Source: Pelodera strongyloides (lineage: Eukaryota > Nematoda > Chromadorea > Rhabditida > Rhabditidae). From it: 64,000 nt of DNA. A model generated the notes under the pieces. That model was not told the origin of the DNA. It saw nothing but the letters and a program-made list of their open reading frames with translations, and did no database searches. Positions 21,901 through 30,436 of the stretch are shown here, piece after piece. Location: positions 31,931-95,930 of the forward strand of contig JAANDG010000556.1 of the NCBI GenBank assembly GCA_036852015.1, read 5' to 3'. Each line of letters starts with the position of its first letter. Positions within the stretch are counted from its first letter, which is position 1. Both the position numbers and the translations under genes were made by a program.

Positions 21901-24900
21901 CCCCGCCGCCCCCGCAGCCCCCGGCACTGGGAATAAGGAATGAACACGCTGCCCAAGTGGGCATTGGATCGTCTCACCCAGCTGACCCGGCCCCGCCCCC
22001 ACCTCCCGTGTCCATGGTATGCTTATCTGGGAATACTGGAGTATTATATATGTTATTAGTTATATGTCAGCTAGAGAACAATGCTTGTTCATTCATTTGC
22101 TGGGCCGTTACCAATGTTTTTAAATACACATTTTGAATTATCTTGAGATTTTATTTTCCTTGGGTGTTATTTAGGAAGCTGTTATGCTTGTCCAGAGGCC
22201 ATATTCACCAGATTCACCACTCCGGATCCCTCGGGGAAATATTCCCTGGGGACAGAAAATAGCATTCTAAAGTGAGACACGCAGAGAAAAGGACGGGGAA
22301 TTCCCCATGGGGAATCGAGTGGTGAATATGGCCTCTGATCTATACACAAATAGACATTACTTACTGCGGAATCCCTCTATTTTTGCCATCTAATTGAGTG
22401 GTTTGGGGTTTTGATTCTTGTATTTCTGGGAGTCTGGGTGTCAAGTACATTCGATTTCTCAAAAACTGTGTTATTTGACCTGTATGATTTAGGCTGGTCC
22501 ACTCTCCTCGCTCCTCAGTGCCCCGGCTCCACCCCCTCCCCCGCCAATCGATGATATGTCGCGGATTCCCACCCCGCCCATGCCACCCCCGCAACAGAAA
22601 CAGAATATTCCGCCGCCTTCGGGTGTTGGATCGGATAATAGAAAGGGTAAGACATAATTGAGGTTAAAAGTCTAACAACGAGGAAATCACTATTCAAATA
22701 GCGCGTTGGGTAGTGATACTAATACCTTGTGGCGACCGACATGTGTAAGGTGATATGACATTCTGCATATCAGACGACAGCTTTTTTTAGTTCCACCGTC
22801 GGCTGTCCGTTTCCGCTGTGTATAATAAGATATTGTTGTGTACAGTCGTGCAGTGTTTTGTTTAGTGTTATATTATGCTTGCAGAAGATCTCTCAATGCC
22901 TCTGCCCCCGCCTCCTCCCGGTCTACCCCCTCAGTCGATGTCATCTACAGTACCCAACTGGACACAGGCCCCGCCCCCACCGCCCAGTTTTACGCATTCG
23001 CCTGGAATGTTTGGTAGGTAGAGCTTTTGCTTTGTTTGTAAAGAGTAGAGTGAATGAATGCAATTGTATGAAACTGGTATGTTGTTATTGGTTCTCATCT
23101 ACTTCAGTTGTGTAAACTTCTTACTGCACAAATTAAGGGAGTTTAACTTGGTGTTACGGTAATTTATTATTTGCTGTTGAAGTCCACTGTTTTCTTTCAG
23201 CCACCCAACACCCGATGCCGATTGGTCTCTCCAACCTGGAATTTGCACCTCCTGGGCCTCCTCCGCCGCCCCCGCCACCTCCACCCACTGGTAAGCTTTT
23301 TCCATTTTTTTCATCTCAACGCTAACGCCGGGCATGGGTTGGCTTGTTGACCGTTGGGTCTTTAAAGCGAAATACCGGCCGTTTCTTGAAACGCAGCGTG
23401 GACGCCTGCATGCTTATGCAGCTTATGCAAATGAACATAAATTAGAATAAAAAATCCAGCTAAATTCGAGTAAATTAGCATAAATACGTACGCGTTCAGT
23501 TGTCCCACGATGCGTTTCAGAAACCGGCAGGTATTTCGCTTTAAAGGCCGTCAAAATGAAATGTGATCATGTATTCGATGGATTAATATGAATGCTCATA
23601 ATATACCTTTCTTATACCTTGTAGAGTAGATCAAATTACTACATTCGAAGGGATTTCTAAACATTCCGCAGTACGCTCGATGAGAAAATATTATTTTCCT
23701 TATATTCTGCAGGGTCCTCGGCAGAAGGCAACGGTGCCGAATCGCAACGGGACATTCCAATGAACATCTCGACCGACAGTTCCCCGGAAAGGGAGGATTC
23801 ACCCTCGCCTTCGACGGCATACGAACTCGACACGTCGAATCAAGTTCCCACGGGTGCTCCCACGAATATGAGCACTGCTGAAGGAGGTATGGTCTTTGTT
23901 CTTTTTGTCTTTATTTTGTATTTTGAAGTGTCGGTCGTTTTTGTTGCCATTTCGTGTACCAGTTGCCCATGCGTTAATTAGCGTAATTGTAAAAATTCGG
24001 GTACAATCAGTTTTGTGTGAGAGTGAGAGATGTGTGTGGTCCTGATCTCATGAATTTAGCACCTCCCACCTCGAACATTTTAATATAGAAATTTTTACTG
24101 ATGAGACAGTGCTTTCGTGATGTTGATATCAAATACATACACATTTTAAATATGAAAATATCGTCTCTCTTATCTGGGCTGCGTCGCTATTATGTCCTGA
24201 TTTGTTTATGCTTATTTGTTTTTCTCAGACTGGCCCGACTGGACGGACACATCGGAACCGAGCACTTCGGCCGAACCTTTTGGAGCTTTTGGGAACAGGA
24301 TGCCTCCTGCCCACGAATTTCCACCACCGGGACCTTCTCCCCACGGACAACGGGAACCACCGCAGGGACCACGGCAGGGAATGGGCTTCCCACCCGTGAG
24401 ACCTCTATTTGAGGAGAAACAACAGACACCAAAATCTGGCAAGAAGGGAAAAGGAGGAGGTATGGCATAACCTTTTTTTCTTATTTCACATTAAGGTACC
24501 CGAGAAAAGAGGTCTCGTATACGTTGATGATCTAATCGATGAATAATTTTTTTTACAAAACTAAGTATACCATGCATATGTGGCATACAAAAACCAAAGT
24601 GGATAGTTACGGAAAATAAGACAACAAATTAAGCCTTCAATATGTTCAGTCCATTATTTTCAGGAGGTGTTAATGCCAACATGGTACCATTGGGCACTCC
24701 TCGCTTAGTCGGTGCAAGAGGGCCACAACAAGTTCCAGGACCAGTTGTTCCGCCTCGGCAGTTGACTCCGCCCTCACTTATGGGAAATACGCCGGGTGGT
24801 GGCCCAGGTTCACAACCACCGACGGGTCCTCCGTTTGGACGGCACCCACAAGGTGCCCCACCCTCTTTACTACAAGGACCACCGGGAGGACCTCCGATGA

Positions 24901-26040
24901 ATCAGCAAGGCTTCCAGAATGGAAGACCAGACCATCCAGGTGCGATAGATTCAGGGGTTTTATGTGTCCGTTTTTAAGATACACTATCTTAGAATGTAGA
25001 GTTCCTAATTTACAAAAGAAAAGGTTAACGTTGAAAAATGTGACTTTGCAAAAGGCATGCGCAATGCTTAAGCGTCTTGGGCGCGTGTCTAATGTGATGT
25101 ACGTAGAAATGTATGGTACAAGATACTGCTTCACATGGTTAGCGTGTCCTGTTCACTCCGGAATTCTGAAACAATTCTCGTTTCAGGCTTTGCGAACTCC
25201 GGTCCGGGTCCATGGCCTCCTTCTGGAGGTGGAGGCCCCATGAGGTGTGGTGGCCCTCCTCCACTAATGGGCGGCGGCGGCCCTCCTCCCGGTCCACTTA
25301 TGGGTGGCCCACCCGGCCCAATGATGGGACATCCCGGCGGACCTACCGGACCTCCAATGGGCTTCCCTGGTTCTGGACGAGGATTCCCACCTCCTTCTTT
25401 CAACGGGCCACCCGATCGGCAATTCTTCCCAACTTCTGGACCGTTCGGTCCTGGTCCCTGTGGTCCACCACCCGGACCCGGACGGGGAGGCTTTGGAGGA
25501 CCGCCCGGGAGAGGACGAGGAGTTCCGTTCGGTGGTCCACCCGGTCCACCGAATATTCGCGGAAGATCGGGTGAGCATTGCTTGTAATTTATTTTAAATG
25601 CCCTTGTATAGCCTCGAAAATAAATGCTTAAAGCGAAACATCGTTTGGTTTTTGAAAGCACCGTGAACAACTGAATTTTTTACTTATTTATGCTAACTTA
25701 CTCGAAGTTAGCTCGGTTTTTTATTCTAATTTACGTTCATTTGCATAAGCTGGATAAGAATGCTGGCGTACTCGATGCGTTTCATAAACCGGCCAGTATT
25801 TCGCTTTAAAAAAGAAGTAAGATCTCTAGCTAGCCTTATGCGTGTGGTTTTGCAGTATTTGTAAGCATAGTCAGTATCGTGTCGGTGCGTGTATCCTTGG
25901 TCTTTAGGCTATTTTGTGCTTTGTGATTTCTCGTGTACACTCCAACTAGAGACCTAGCCTTAGTTATTTTTTAACAAGTTAATTATTTTTGTATTCCAGG
26001 TCCACCGCCGTCGTTCCTGAATGGAGGTGGAGGTTGGTAG
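3917..26040 (+). CDS. Large TFIIS-central/SPOC domain protein (Pps/PHF3/DIDO/SPOCD1 type)
   Basis: 54 coding exons joined by hand with every phase consistent give 6,300 nt, about 2,099 residues. Order by approximate residue: Lys/Glu-rich charged region 1-310; Cys knuckle C364-x2-C367-x19-C387-x3-C391; TFIIS central domain 483-619; HLFDNRCKICK motif near 690; RS-like region 795-910; SPOC domain 930-1080; two homologous 80-residue modules about 1192-1280 and 1327-1400; then a Pro-rich, finally Gly/Pro-rich, low-complexity tail to 2099. In Pps, PHF3 and DIDO the TFIIS-like domain docks on RNA polymerase II and SPOC binds Ser2-phosphorylated CTD, controlling elongation and mRNA processing in the nucleus; I infer the same here. 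I found no PHD finger, which DIDO and PHF3 carry. The start rests on an 11-nt first exon ending AA|GTATGT and is the weakest point. Confidence 0.88.
5187..5221. repeat. GTTT/GTTC microsatellite in intron
   Basis: About eight copies of a 4-bp unit, GTTT turning into GTTC, in the intron between exons 4 and 5. Confidence 0.8.
5635..5820. mobile_element. MITE family 1, copy A
   Basis: About 186 bp with terminal inverted repeats GTTAAAGCGAAACACCGGCC and (reverse) GTTAGAGCGAAATAGCGGCC. The core shared by copies contains GCTTATGCAAATG..CATAAATTAGAATAAAA..AAATTCGAGCAAATTA. It ends just before the acceptor of exon 6. Non-coding, presumably mobilised in trans by a DNA transposase not present in the window. 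Confidence 0.8.
7864..7926. repeat. Near-perfect intronic hairpin
   Basis: Arms 7864-7890 and 7900-7926 are exact reverse complements over 27 bp. The inner bases GTA/TAT pair further (one G-U), leaving a 3-base loop. It lies 29 bp before the exon 12 acceptor. No TA-flanked transposon ends were recognised. Confidence 0.9.
8662..9183 (+). other. Cys-knuckle exons of the large gene
   Basis: Exons 14 and 15 encode DKNCVICGQKRSSLP and HDIFEGRISEYCSEDCVRAM. The C-x2-C ... YC-S-x2-C pattern matches the short zinc knuckle found before the TFIIS-like domain in Pps/PHF3-type proteins. Structural role inferred. Confidence 0.65.
10825..10884 (+). repeat. Cluster of three GC-rich hairpins in an intron
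   Basis: Successive perfect stems: GAAGAGCCC-TAC-GGGCTCTTC (10825-10845), then the overlapping TTCTCC-GGCT-GGAGAA, then TCGGCC-TTC-GGCCGA (10860-10874), with ATCGGCC also able to pair with GGCCGAT (10878-10884). Compact and GC-rich within AT-rich intron 19. Looks structured as RNA; identity unknown. Confidence 0.6.
11036..11118 (+). tRNA. tRNA-like sequence, His(GTG)-like, long variable region
   Basis: A box TAGTTCAACTGG (11043-11054) and B box GGTTCGAATCT are near consensus. Anticodon GTG falls exactly at the expected spacing (11069-11071) in GACTGTGAATC, as in tRNA-His. The variable region is about 11 nt too long and acceptor (GCTAGCA / AGAGGC) and T-stem pairing are poor. Most likely a tRNA pseudogene or tRNA-derived SINE head; a divergent V-arm tRNA is less likely. 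Confidence 0.35.
11954..12248. mobile_element. MITE family 2, copy 1
   Basis: About 295 bp with inverted terminal repeats of roughly 58 bp, nearly perfect, beginning ATGGGGTTTCCATGTATGCG and including GATTCGCACTTGCGAAAATG. The interior repeats CATACTATTTGAAATAGATC variants. A copy with the same arms lies at 21003-21283. Confidence 0.85.
12958..13481 (+). other. HLFD..CKIC motif exons of the large gene
   Basis: Exons 23 and 24 encode DTTLEHGSHLFDNRCKICKA followed by a charged helix (EEHAKAAIEMEERKQRK). The DTT..H..HLFD..CKIC block resembles the segment that follows the TFIIS-like domain in PHF3/DIDO-family proteins, which supports the family assignment independently of SPOC. Comparison is from memory of the family, not an alignment. 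Confidence 0.6.
14240..15512 (+). other. RS-like region exons of the large gene
   Basis: Exons 27-30 encode an Arg/Ser/Asp-rich stretch (RSPPSRPASRSGSR, ERGRDREMSRDRESWDR, RDPRDRSYRDASPDGRSRD) leading into Pro/Gly-rich sequence just before SPOC. Such stretches are typical of splicing-linked nuclear proteins. Exons here are short (36-194 nt) and mostly share phase 2. Confidence 0.75.
14635..14875. mobile_element. Diverged MITE family 2 relic
   Basis: Shares with family 2 the phrases ACATGAATGTCATTGCCTACC, AACCCATG, CAGCGATTTTGAATC, TTCGCAATTGACATTTGTC and AACATGGTCAGGTATTTG, in the same order. The terminal repeats are degraded. Confidence 0.55.
16117..16265. mobile_element. MITE family 1, copy B (short)
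   Basis: Ends TTAAAGCGAAATGCTAGCC and GGCCGGTATATCGCTTTAA pair as terminal inverted repeats. About 149 bp, internally deleted relative to copies A, C and D. In the intron between exons 32 and 33. Confidence 0.7.
16802..16862. repeat. GTTAGAAA tandem repeat
   Basis: Six to seven copies of an 8-10 bp unit (TTAGAAAG / TTTAGAAAG) just before exon 34. Confidence 0.75.
17478..17540. repeat. About 21-bp tandem repeat in intron
   Basis: Three copies of a unit around TTATTGTTAGGCTTAGCC, right after the donor of exon 35. Confidence 0.7.
18151..19809 (+). other. Duplicated two-exon module in the large gene
   Basis: Exons 37-38 and exons 40-41 encode homologous modules. The best 44-residue part aligns without gaps: DVARFLKHDVSV/DVAIILQHDLSA, VIVKRF/TVIKRF, NRT/NKT, VVNRLCNEQI/IVRRLCQQQI (19 of 44 identical by hand). 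Both modules begin in an Arg codon split in phase 2 and both have an internal intron in phase 1 at the same residue. Exon 39, between them, encodes an acidic/Lys linker. No known domain recognised; predicted helical. Confidence 0.75.
20432..20580 (+). repeat. 30-bp minisatellite overlapping a 5' splice site
   Basis: Five copies of a 30-bp unit starting GAGGTACCATC and ending GGTGCGTTT. The first copy contains the donor of exon 43 (TTTGAA|GTACCA), so each later copy repeats a donor-like AGGTAC. Unit length is a multiple of three and the exon frame stays open through all copies, reading a decapeptide like EVPSLYPCAF, until a stop at 20619-20621. Confidence 0.85.
21003..21283. mobile_element. 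MITE family 2, copy 2
   Basis: Inverted arms CCCTGTCCAAGTATGCGATT and, on the other strand, CCCTGTCCATGTTTGCGATT, followed by CGCACTTGCGAAAATGACAA. Interior matches copy 1, including TAGTATGGATCTATTTCAAA. Lies in the intron after exon 44. Confidence 0.85.
22193..22337. mobile_element. MITE family 3, copy 2
   Basis: Ends AGAGGCCATATTCACCA and TGGTGAATATGGCCTCT are exact inverted repeats. The inner arms (GGGGAAATTCCC-like) also fold. About 145 bp in the intron before exon 47. A short relic, GTGGTGAATATGGCCTA, occurs at 29921-29937. Confidence 0.75.
23361..23545. mobile_element. MITE family 1, copy C
   Basis: Ends TTTAAAGCGAAATACCGGCC and GGCAGGTATTTCGCTTTAAA. About 185 bp, the same core as copy A. 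In the intron between exons 49 and 50. Confidence 0.85.
25627..25809. mobile_element. MITE family 1, copy D (inverted relative to A and C)
   Basis: Ends CTTAAAGCGAAACATCG and GGCCAGTATTTCGCTTTAA. The core reads GCTCGGTTTTTTATTCTAAT, the reverse of copies A and C. In the last intron before exon 54. Confidence 0.85.
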
Positions 26041-27790
26041 TACTGTATCAAGTATTCAAATATTTATATTTCCCGCCAAATGATCTCCTGAACTGCATGA
26101 AACTAAAAGAATACTGTAGTAATGAGAAAACAGTGCTCATATTATTTGTTGTTTGTTATTGTTGTGAAAACCCATTTGCACTATAAGTGTACATTGTTCA
26201 TTGTTGTACTGTTGTTTGATGGATGTTGCTTTGTGTTGCTTGAAATTAGAAATTAGGGTCTGGGCGTTCTACTGGTAGTAGTACTATGCTTTCTTGCTTG
26301 CAATGCTTGCACTTTTCATTTTAGTTTGTCGCAGTATTGTAGTTTGTTGGTACCCATCTTCTTTGATATTTGTAGTTTGTAAGTAGATACAATGTGCGAA
26401 GTTGCGGACGATGAAGCATATGTATGGTAGTATGATGGTAAAAATCTGTTACCGGTTAATGCTAAGTACCGTATCCGGGACTTGAGCGTGTAATGTTTGT
26501 TGTGTATATGAGGCTGGTATCTAGTGGGCGTCGTCGACTAAACACAAAGAAAACAATTTACCTGGACTAATTTTGTAGTGTAGGTTATAGGACCATACCT
26601 TCGATTTTAGTTTTGTCTTTCCGGTGAATATGAATTATTAATTACTGGGAAGCTTTTGAAATTTGCACAATAGGGAACTTGTTCTTCATATGATGATCTT
26701 CCATTTCTTGTTTTCTGAAACTGGCGATTGATTCATTTATTGTTGGTTCTGGCTTCTATTAGCCAGGTTTTATAAGATTTGATAAGTATACTTAATAAAA
26801 AATGGTGGAATTGATAGAATAATGGTTATGATGATAGTGGTAGATTTTCTTCCTTTTATTGCTGAGACTTATACCGCTTTTTTATCATTTTTACTGTTTT
26901 TCTTAGTTTTTACGATTGTTTTTCATCCTTTCTTGTTGTATTCCCATTTCGTTATTTACATATGAGTATATATAAAAAGGTTTATTAGTTATGTGTTGGT
27001 GTCTGTGGTTGGTGAAAAGGTAGGAGAAGTATTATTATATTCTTTACGTTTATGGGGGTTCCAAGTATCCAAAAATTCGGTGTGATTCTGTCAATATTAC
27101 CGTATTTCTACACGAACCTTGCATATATAATGTGAAAAAATAAAAAATTTTCTCGTGTGGTTCTAAAATACGGTAAATTTGCAACATACTTCGAAACCCC
27201 ATTAAGTTTAAGATGGCATGTAGTCGGTGGGATTTGTTTACGGATTCTGATAGCATGTTTATGTACGCTAGGTGATAAATACTTTGCGTAATAAGTACCA
27301 ACAACATGAGAAACGTCGCGCATGAAATAAGTTACAGTGCGACGGAACAAATTCGCGCGAAATGTGTGCAATTCTTGTTGGCGCACTTGTAGCTTACCCT
27401 TTCCAGGTATTCCAACTTCTTTCGATATGCGTGTTTCCGTCGCACTAATTTAAAACATAGAGGTTCGGTACGGTAGCGATTATCAGTTGGGAGGTTTACA
27501 ATAAGGGATCGAGCACGCGAACTTCTCCTGTTAGTGAGAGAATTATAGGCTGGGTGGATGTTTGCATGTTTTATGTTGTTTTGTATTGAACTAACACTGG
27601 GCGTAATGTTCCTTTGTTTGCTAGTAATTCTCATGATGTGACATTGTGGCTAGAAAAACTGTTATTTGTTAGGTCAAAGTTGAACTAATTTCTGAACTAA
27701 ATGATGGAGGAGGATCGTATTTAAGAAAACTTGTTTTCAATGGTTGGGAGTAAAAACTACTTCGGTGTATCTTATGATTTCTATGTTTAG
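26041..27790 (+). other. 3' UTR or alternative last intron of the large gene
   Basis: T- and A-rich sequence without a convincing gene. It is 3' UTR for the short form and an intron (26033-27790) for the long form. A candidate AATAAA lies near 26794. Confidence 0.5.
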
Positions 27791-28073
27791 ATGACCCATG
27801 GGGATTTGGCACGCAAAGGCCGACAGGTATTGTTTGGTTTTTTCATATAATTATTCTACGAGTGTGATTGAATAGGTGGTGGATTTAGGAGAAGTAACTT
27901 AGCGAACATCAAGGAATTTCTAGGTCCCTAGTTTTATTAGCTCGACCTATCAGCTTTAAAGGAAATCTTGTTTAACGCAGTTACTGTATAAGTTAAATAA
28001 GGGTTTACTGTATAAATGTTGTTTTACAGGAAGCTGTCCCCCACAAGAAAACGCAAATCATTTCTATGATTGA
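27791..28073 (+). CDS. Alternative C-terminal exons of the large gene
   Basis: Exon 54 contains an internal donor (GGA G|GTTGGT at 26032/26033). Joining it to 27791-27826 (acceptor CTATGTTTAG, donor GACAG|GTATTG) and 28030-28073 (acceptor GTTTTACAG) keeps phase 1 at both joins. The ending GGGW is replaced by DDPWGFGTQRPTG + SCPPQENANHFYD, giving about 2,123 residues. Three consistent splice sites and an in-frame stop make chance unlikely, but only cDNA can show which form is used. Confidence 0.6.
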
Positions 28074-28900
28074 ATGTACACATGTTGAATTATTTTAGTA
28101 AACTATTTCAAATGAGCTATTATTGCAAGTGATCTGATAGTACATTTTATCTGTCATATAGTGTACAATCTTAAGGTCTCATTAATTCATTAAAAATTTT
28201 GCATATCCTTATTTTTCAAGTTTCTGTTTATTAGTTACGATAATTATAAAGGAGGTATAGGGAGACAGAGCTTTTACGTTTTCATAGTTGGTTTAATATT
28301 TTCTGTATATTTATTGTATTTATTGCTTTCATACCAATATTTGATGACTTATTAATTATCTGTCTTGTCTGCCCAACTCTCGCAAAAATTTGTGCCAGCC
28401 TCCTGTGGCGTTTCATTTTTATTACTTTTTGTTTATGTTTATTCGCACGGTAAATCAGAGGAAATATTTAAATTTGCTGCATTTTAGATAGATTCAATTA
28501 CTACAATATCGATTGTTTTATGTTTTGTTCTCAACCGCATGTGTTCTTGTTTGATTTTATATATAAATAGTTATTTTTATTTATGTGTTAGCTTGTATTG
28601 GCTCGTTGAATAAGGGACATTAAATCGTAGGAAAAGGGAATGAAGACGTATTGGCTCTGCGAAATAATGTTATGGAATAAGTGTAATACTTGCTGGAGAT
28701 TATATGAGTTTTGACGGTACGCTATTACTATTATGATCACAATGATATCACAGCTTGATCGAAATGGAGCTTAGAATTAGCATATGTACGAAGCATCGCA
28801 ACAAAAAATAGGAATCAGTGTTATGGATACGATAATTAGAACGAAACATAAATGGTGCTAGTTAGAAGTAGTGTCGCTTGGAGTGGAGTTGAGCTTCTCG
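28074..28900. other. AT-rich intergenic stretch
   Basis: No ORF, RNA or element recognised. Presumed 3' flank of the large gene. Confidence 0.4.
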
Positions 28901-28904
28901 CAAC

Positions 28905-29110
28905 ACCCGTATGCGGAACAAAAAACGGGTGGGCCCAAACGACCCATTTCGGGTCTACTATGGACGGCGCACGGCCCCAAAGTGGGCGTAAGGTAGACGT
29001 GAATATGGAGATCTTCAGTTTCTGTACGCCTACATCCGGCATACAACGCGCGCACAACAGACACACCAGCCGCCCACCTTTGTGTCAGCCAAAAACGGGG
29101 TGCGGGGACC
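28905..29110 (+). repeat. GC-rich dispersed repeat, copy 1
   Basis: Contains GCGGAACAAAAAACGGGTGGG ... GGCGCACGG ... ACGCCTACAT ... CAGCCGCCCACCTTTGTGT. The same phrases appear in the same order on the minus strand at 49025-49300. No coding potential trusted. Confidence 0.55.
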
Positions 29111-29401
29111 TCAAAACAATGTGTTCCTCAATTGCTGAATTAATTACTTGATAGCGACAGTGGTAAGTAAACCTGTGTATTTTGCCGACCATCGTTTTGG
29201 AGTTATTTCACTCGCAGAGATTGGTCCAAGTTATAGTTGACAATGTTCCAAGATAATTAATTGAGCTTGCAACTTCAGATATAGATAAAATACAATGTAA
29301 GTGCAAGCAATTGCAAGCAGTCACAGTTTCTGTTTATTCACGGCAAACTTGAACAATGTCCATTCTGTGTGCACTGTCCCATTTGCAAACATAAAGGAAA
29401 A

Positions 29402-29409
29402 GTATAAAA
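29402..29409 (+). promoter_or_regulatory. TATA box of the copy 2 peptide gene
   Basis: GTATAAAA, 56 bp before the start codon, in the same setting as the TATA box of copy 1. Confidence 0.6.
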
Positions 29410-29464
29410 GAGTTCCCAATGATTGGAACTGCACTTCACAGTCAACAACTACTCTCAATATACA

Positions 29465-29829
29465 ATGATCGCCAAGATGTAAGTTTTGTACATATTCTAT
29501 CTAGATCGTGCTTTAACTTCTATAAAGTATATTGACTTTAGTTAAAACATTGTTCCAACCTATAAGTTCTCGAATAAGTATGCAGTTTCCCCCGCTTGGC
29601 TTGCGTGCTTTCCGTCTCGGTAGCTGATGCTCAATACTATGCCGGTTATGCTCCCGCTTACGGATACGCCTATCCTTCTGCCTACTACGGAGCTTACTCC
29701 CCATCATACGGATACGCTGCTGCCTACCCCGCCTACTATGGATGGGGATCGAACAAGGGAGGAGCTCAGGGAGCTGCTCCCCAAGGTGGTGCTCCCCGAA
29801 GTGGACTTCTCAATGAGCAGAAGAACTAA
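29465..29829 (+). CDS. Secreted Tyr/Ala/Gly-rich small peptide, copy 2
   Basis: Exons 29465-29478 and 29586-29829, 85 residues, AATAAA at 29874-29879. The mature peptide equals that of copy 1, but the signal peptide has lost two codons in frame and changed: MIAKIFPRLACVLSVSVADA, where AIAA became PR. The intron acceptor is also weakened, because the long T-run of copy 1 is gone (AAGTATGCAG). A charged Arg and a Pro inside the hydrophobic core may impair secretion, so this copy could be decaying although the frame is open. Confidence 0.75.
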
Positions 29830-29937
29830 ATGGGGAAAGACGATGAAATGACTGTACAAAGCGAATTTTTACAAATAAAACATTTCCTGCTTTTTGTATG
29901 TTTCGTACTACGTCCCCAAGTGTGGTGAATATGGCCT

Positions 29938-30430
29938 ACATACCTAGGCATCATCACCTATCGTAGAATGAGAATTGTCACCACATGAATGAAATTGTCA
30001 TGATTGCATATCTTCCCCTAAATAGATACTTTTCAGCATCCGACACTGGATTTTCGAAATAGATTCCGTCCACTTTTAGAATATCGTTCGGACATTTTCC
30101 ACCAAAAAGCACTGTACACATAATATTCAAGAGAAATATTTATGAAGAACGGTGGCATTTCATTCTCGGTTTTCTTACTTTTTGTTTTGTTTTATCTCAT
30201 GGCAAATTAGAGGAGACTATTTAAATTTACCACACACTTTTTATTTATGTGGTGAATCGGCTAGTGGAATAAGAGACATTCTTTAATGTTTAGCACAGCA
30301 AAACAAGATGAAGACGTGTTCGCTTATTTGTATTTGACGAAAATATTGATGGGGATCGAAGAAAAACGCTTTCGGCTTCATATATAGTCAAGATAACCTA
30401 CTGGTACCACAGAACGCAACAAAAAAAAAT
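29938..30430. other. No gene recognised
   Basis: AT-rich flank between the peptide gene and the G-rich block. Nothing supportable seen. Confidence 0.4.
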
Positions 30431-30436
30431 GCTATT

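Larger units (their letters stand above)
3917..26040 (+). other. Exon map of the large gene
   Basis: Coding exons: 3917-3927, 4104-4213, 4641-4720, 4939-4989, 5253-5307, 5834-5993, 6294-6345, 6599-6640, 6906-7030, 7291-7351, 7573-7704, 7955-8029, 8261-8365, 8662-8727, 9106-9183, 9506-9644, 9879-9982, 10183-10289, 10573-10654, 11288-11368, 11652-11793, 12526-12653, 12958-13086, 13398-13481, 13747-13877, 14073-14120, 14240-14275, 14402-14536, 15014-15079, 15319-15512, 15676-15773, 15911-16010, 16419-16568, 16896-17058, 17287-17443, 17848-17948, 18151-18260, 18512-18666, 18950-19086, 19362-19483, 19701-19809, 19999-20107, 20307-20435, 20820-20882, 21506-21547, 21750-22016, 22493-22646, 22885-23013, 23201-23290, 23713-23886, 24229-24459, 24664-24939, 25187-25570, 26000-26040. 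All introns are GT-AG. Exons 47-53 all end in phase 1, so those of the Pro/Gly tail can be skipped or duplicated without frameshift. Single-exon errors are possible where the peptide is low-complexity. Confidence 0.8.
21750..26040 (+). other. Pro- then Gly/Pro-rich C-terminal exons of the large gene
   Basis: Exons 46-54. Exons 46-49 carry runs such as LPPPPPQPP, APPPPPPIDD and GPPPPPPPPPPT; exon 51 has two Trp (DWPDWTDTSEP); exons 52-53 are GGPP/GPPG-rich with RGGFGG and RGRG, an RGG-like element. Low-complexity tails of this kind often bind SH3/WW proteins or RNA; specific partners cannot be read. Confidence 0.75.

Noticed and set aside
24190..25670. Minus-strand open frames of up to 179 codons opposite the Gly/Pro-rich exons
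   Set aside because: They mirror GGN/CCN codons of the real plus-strand exons and lack their own splice or start context.
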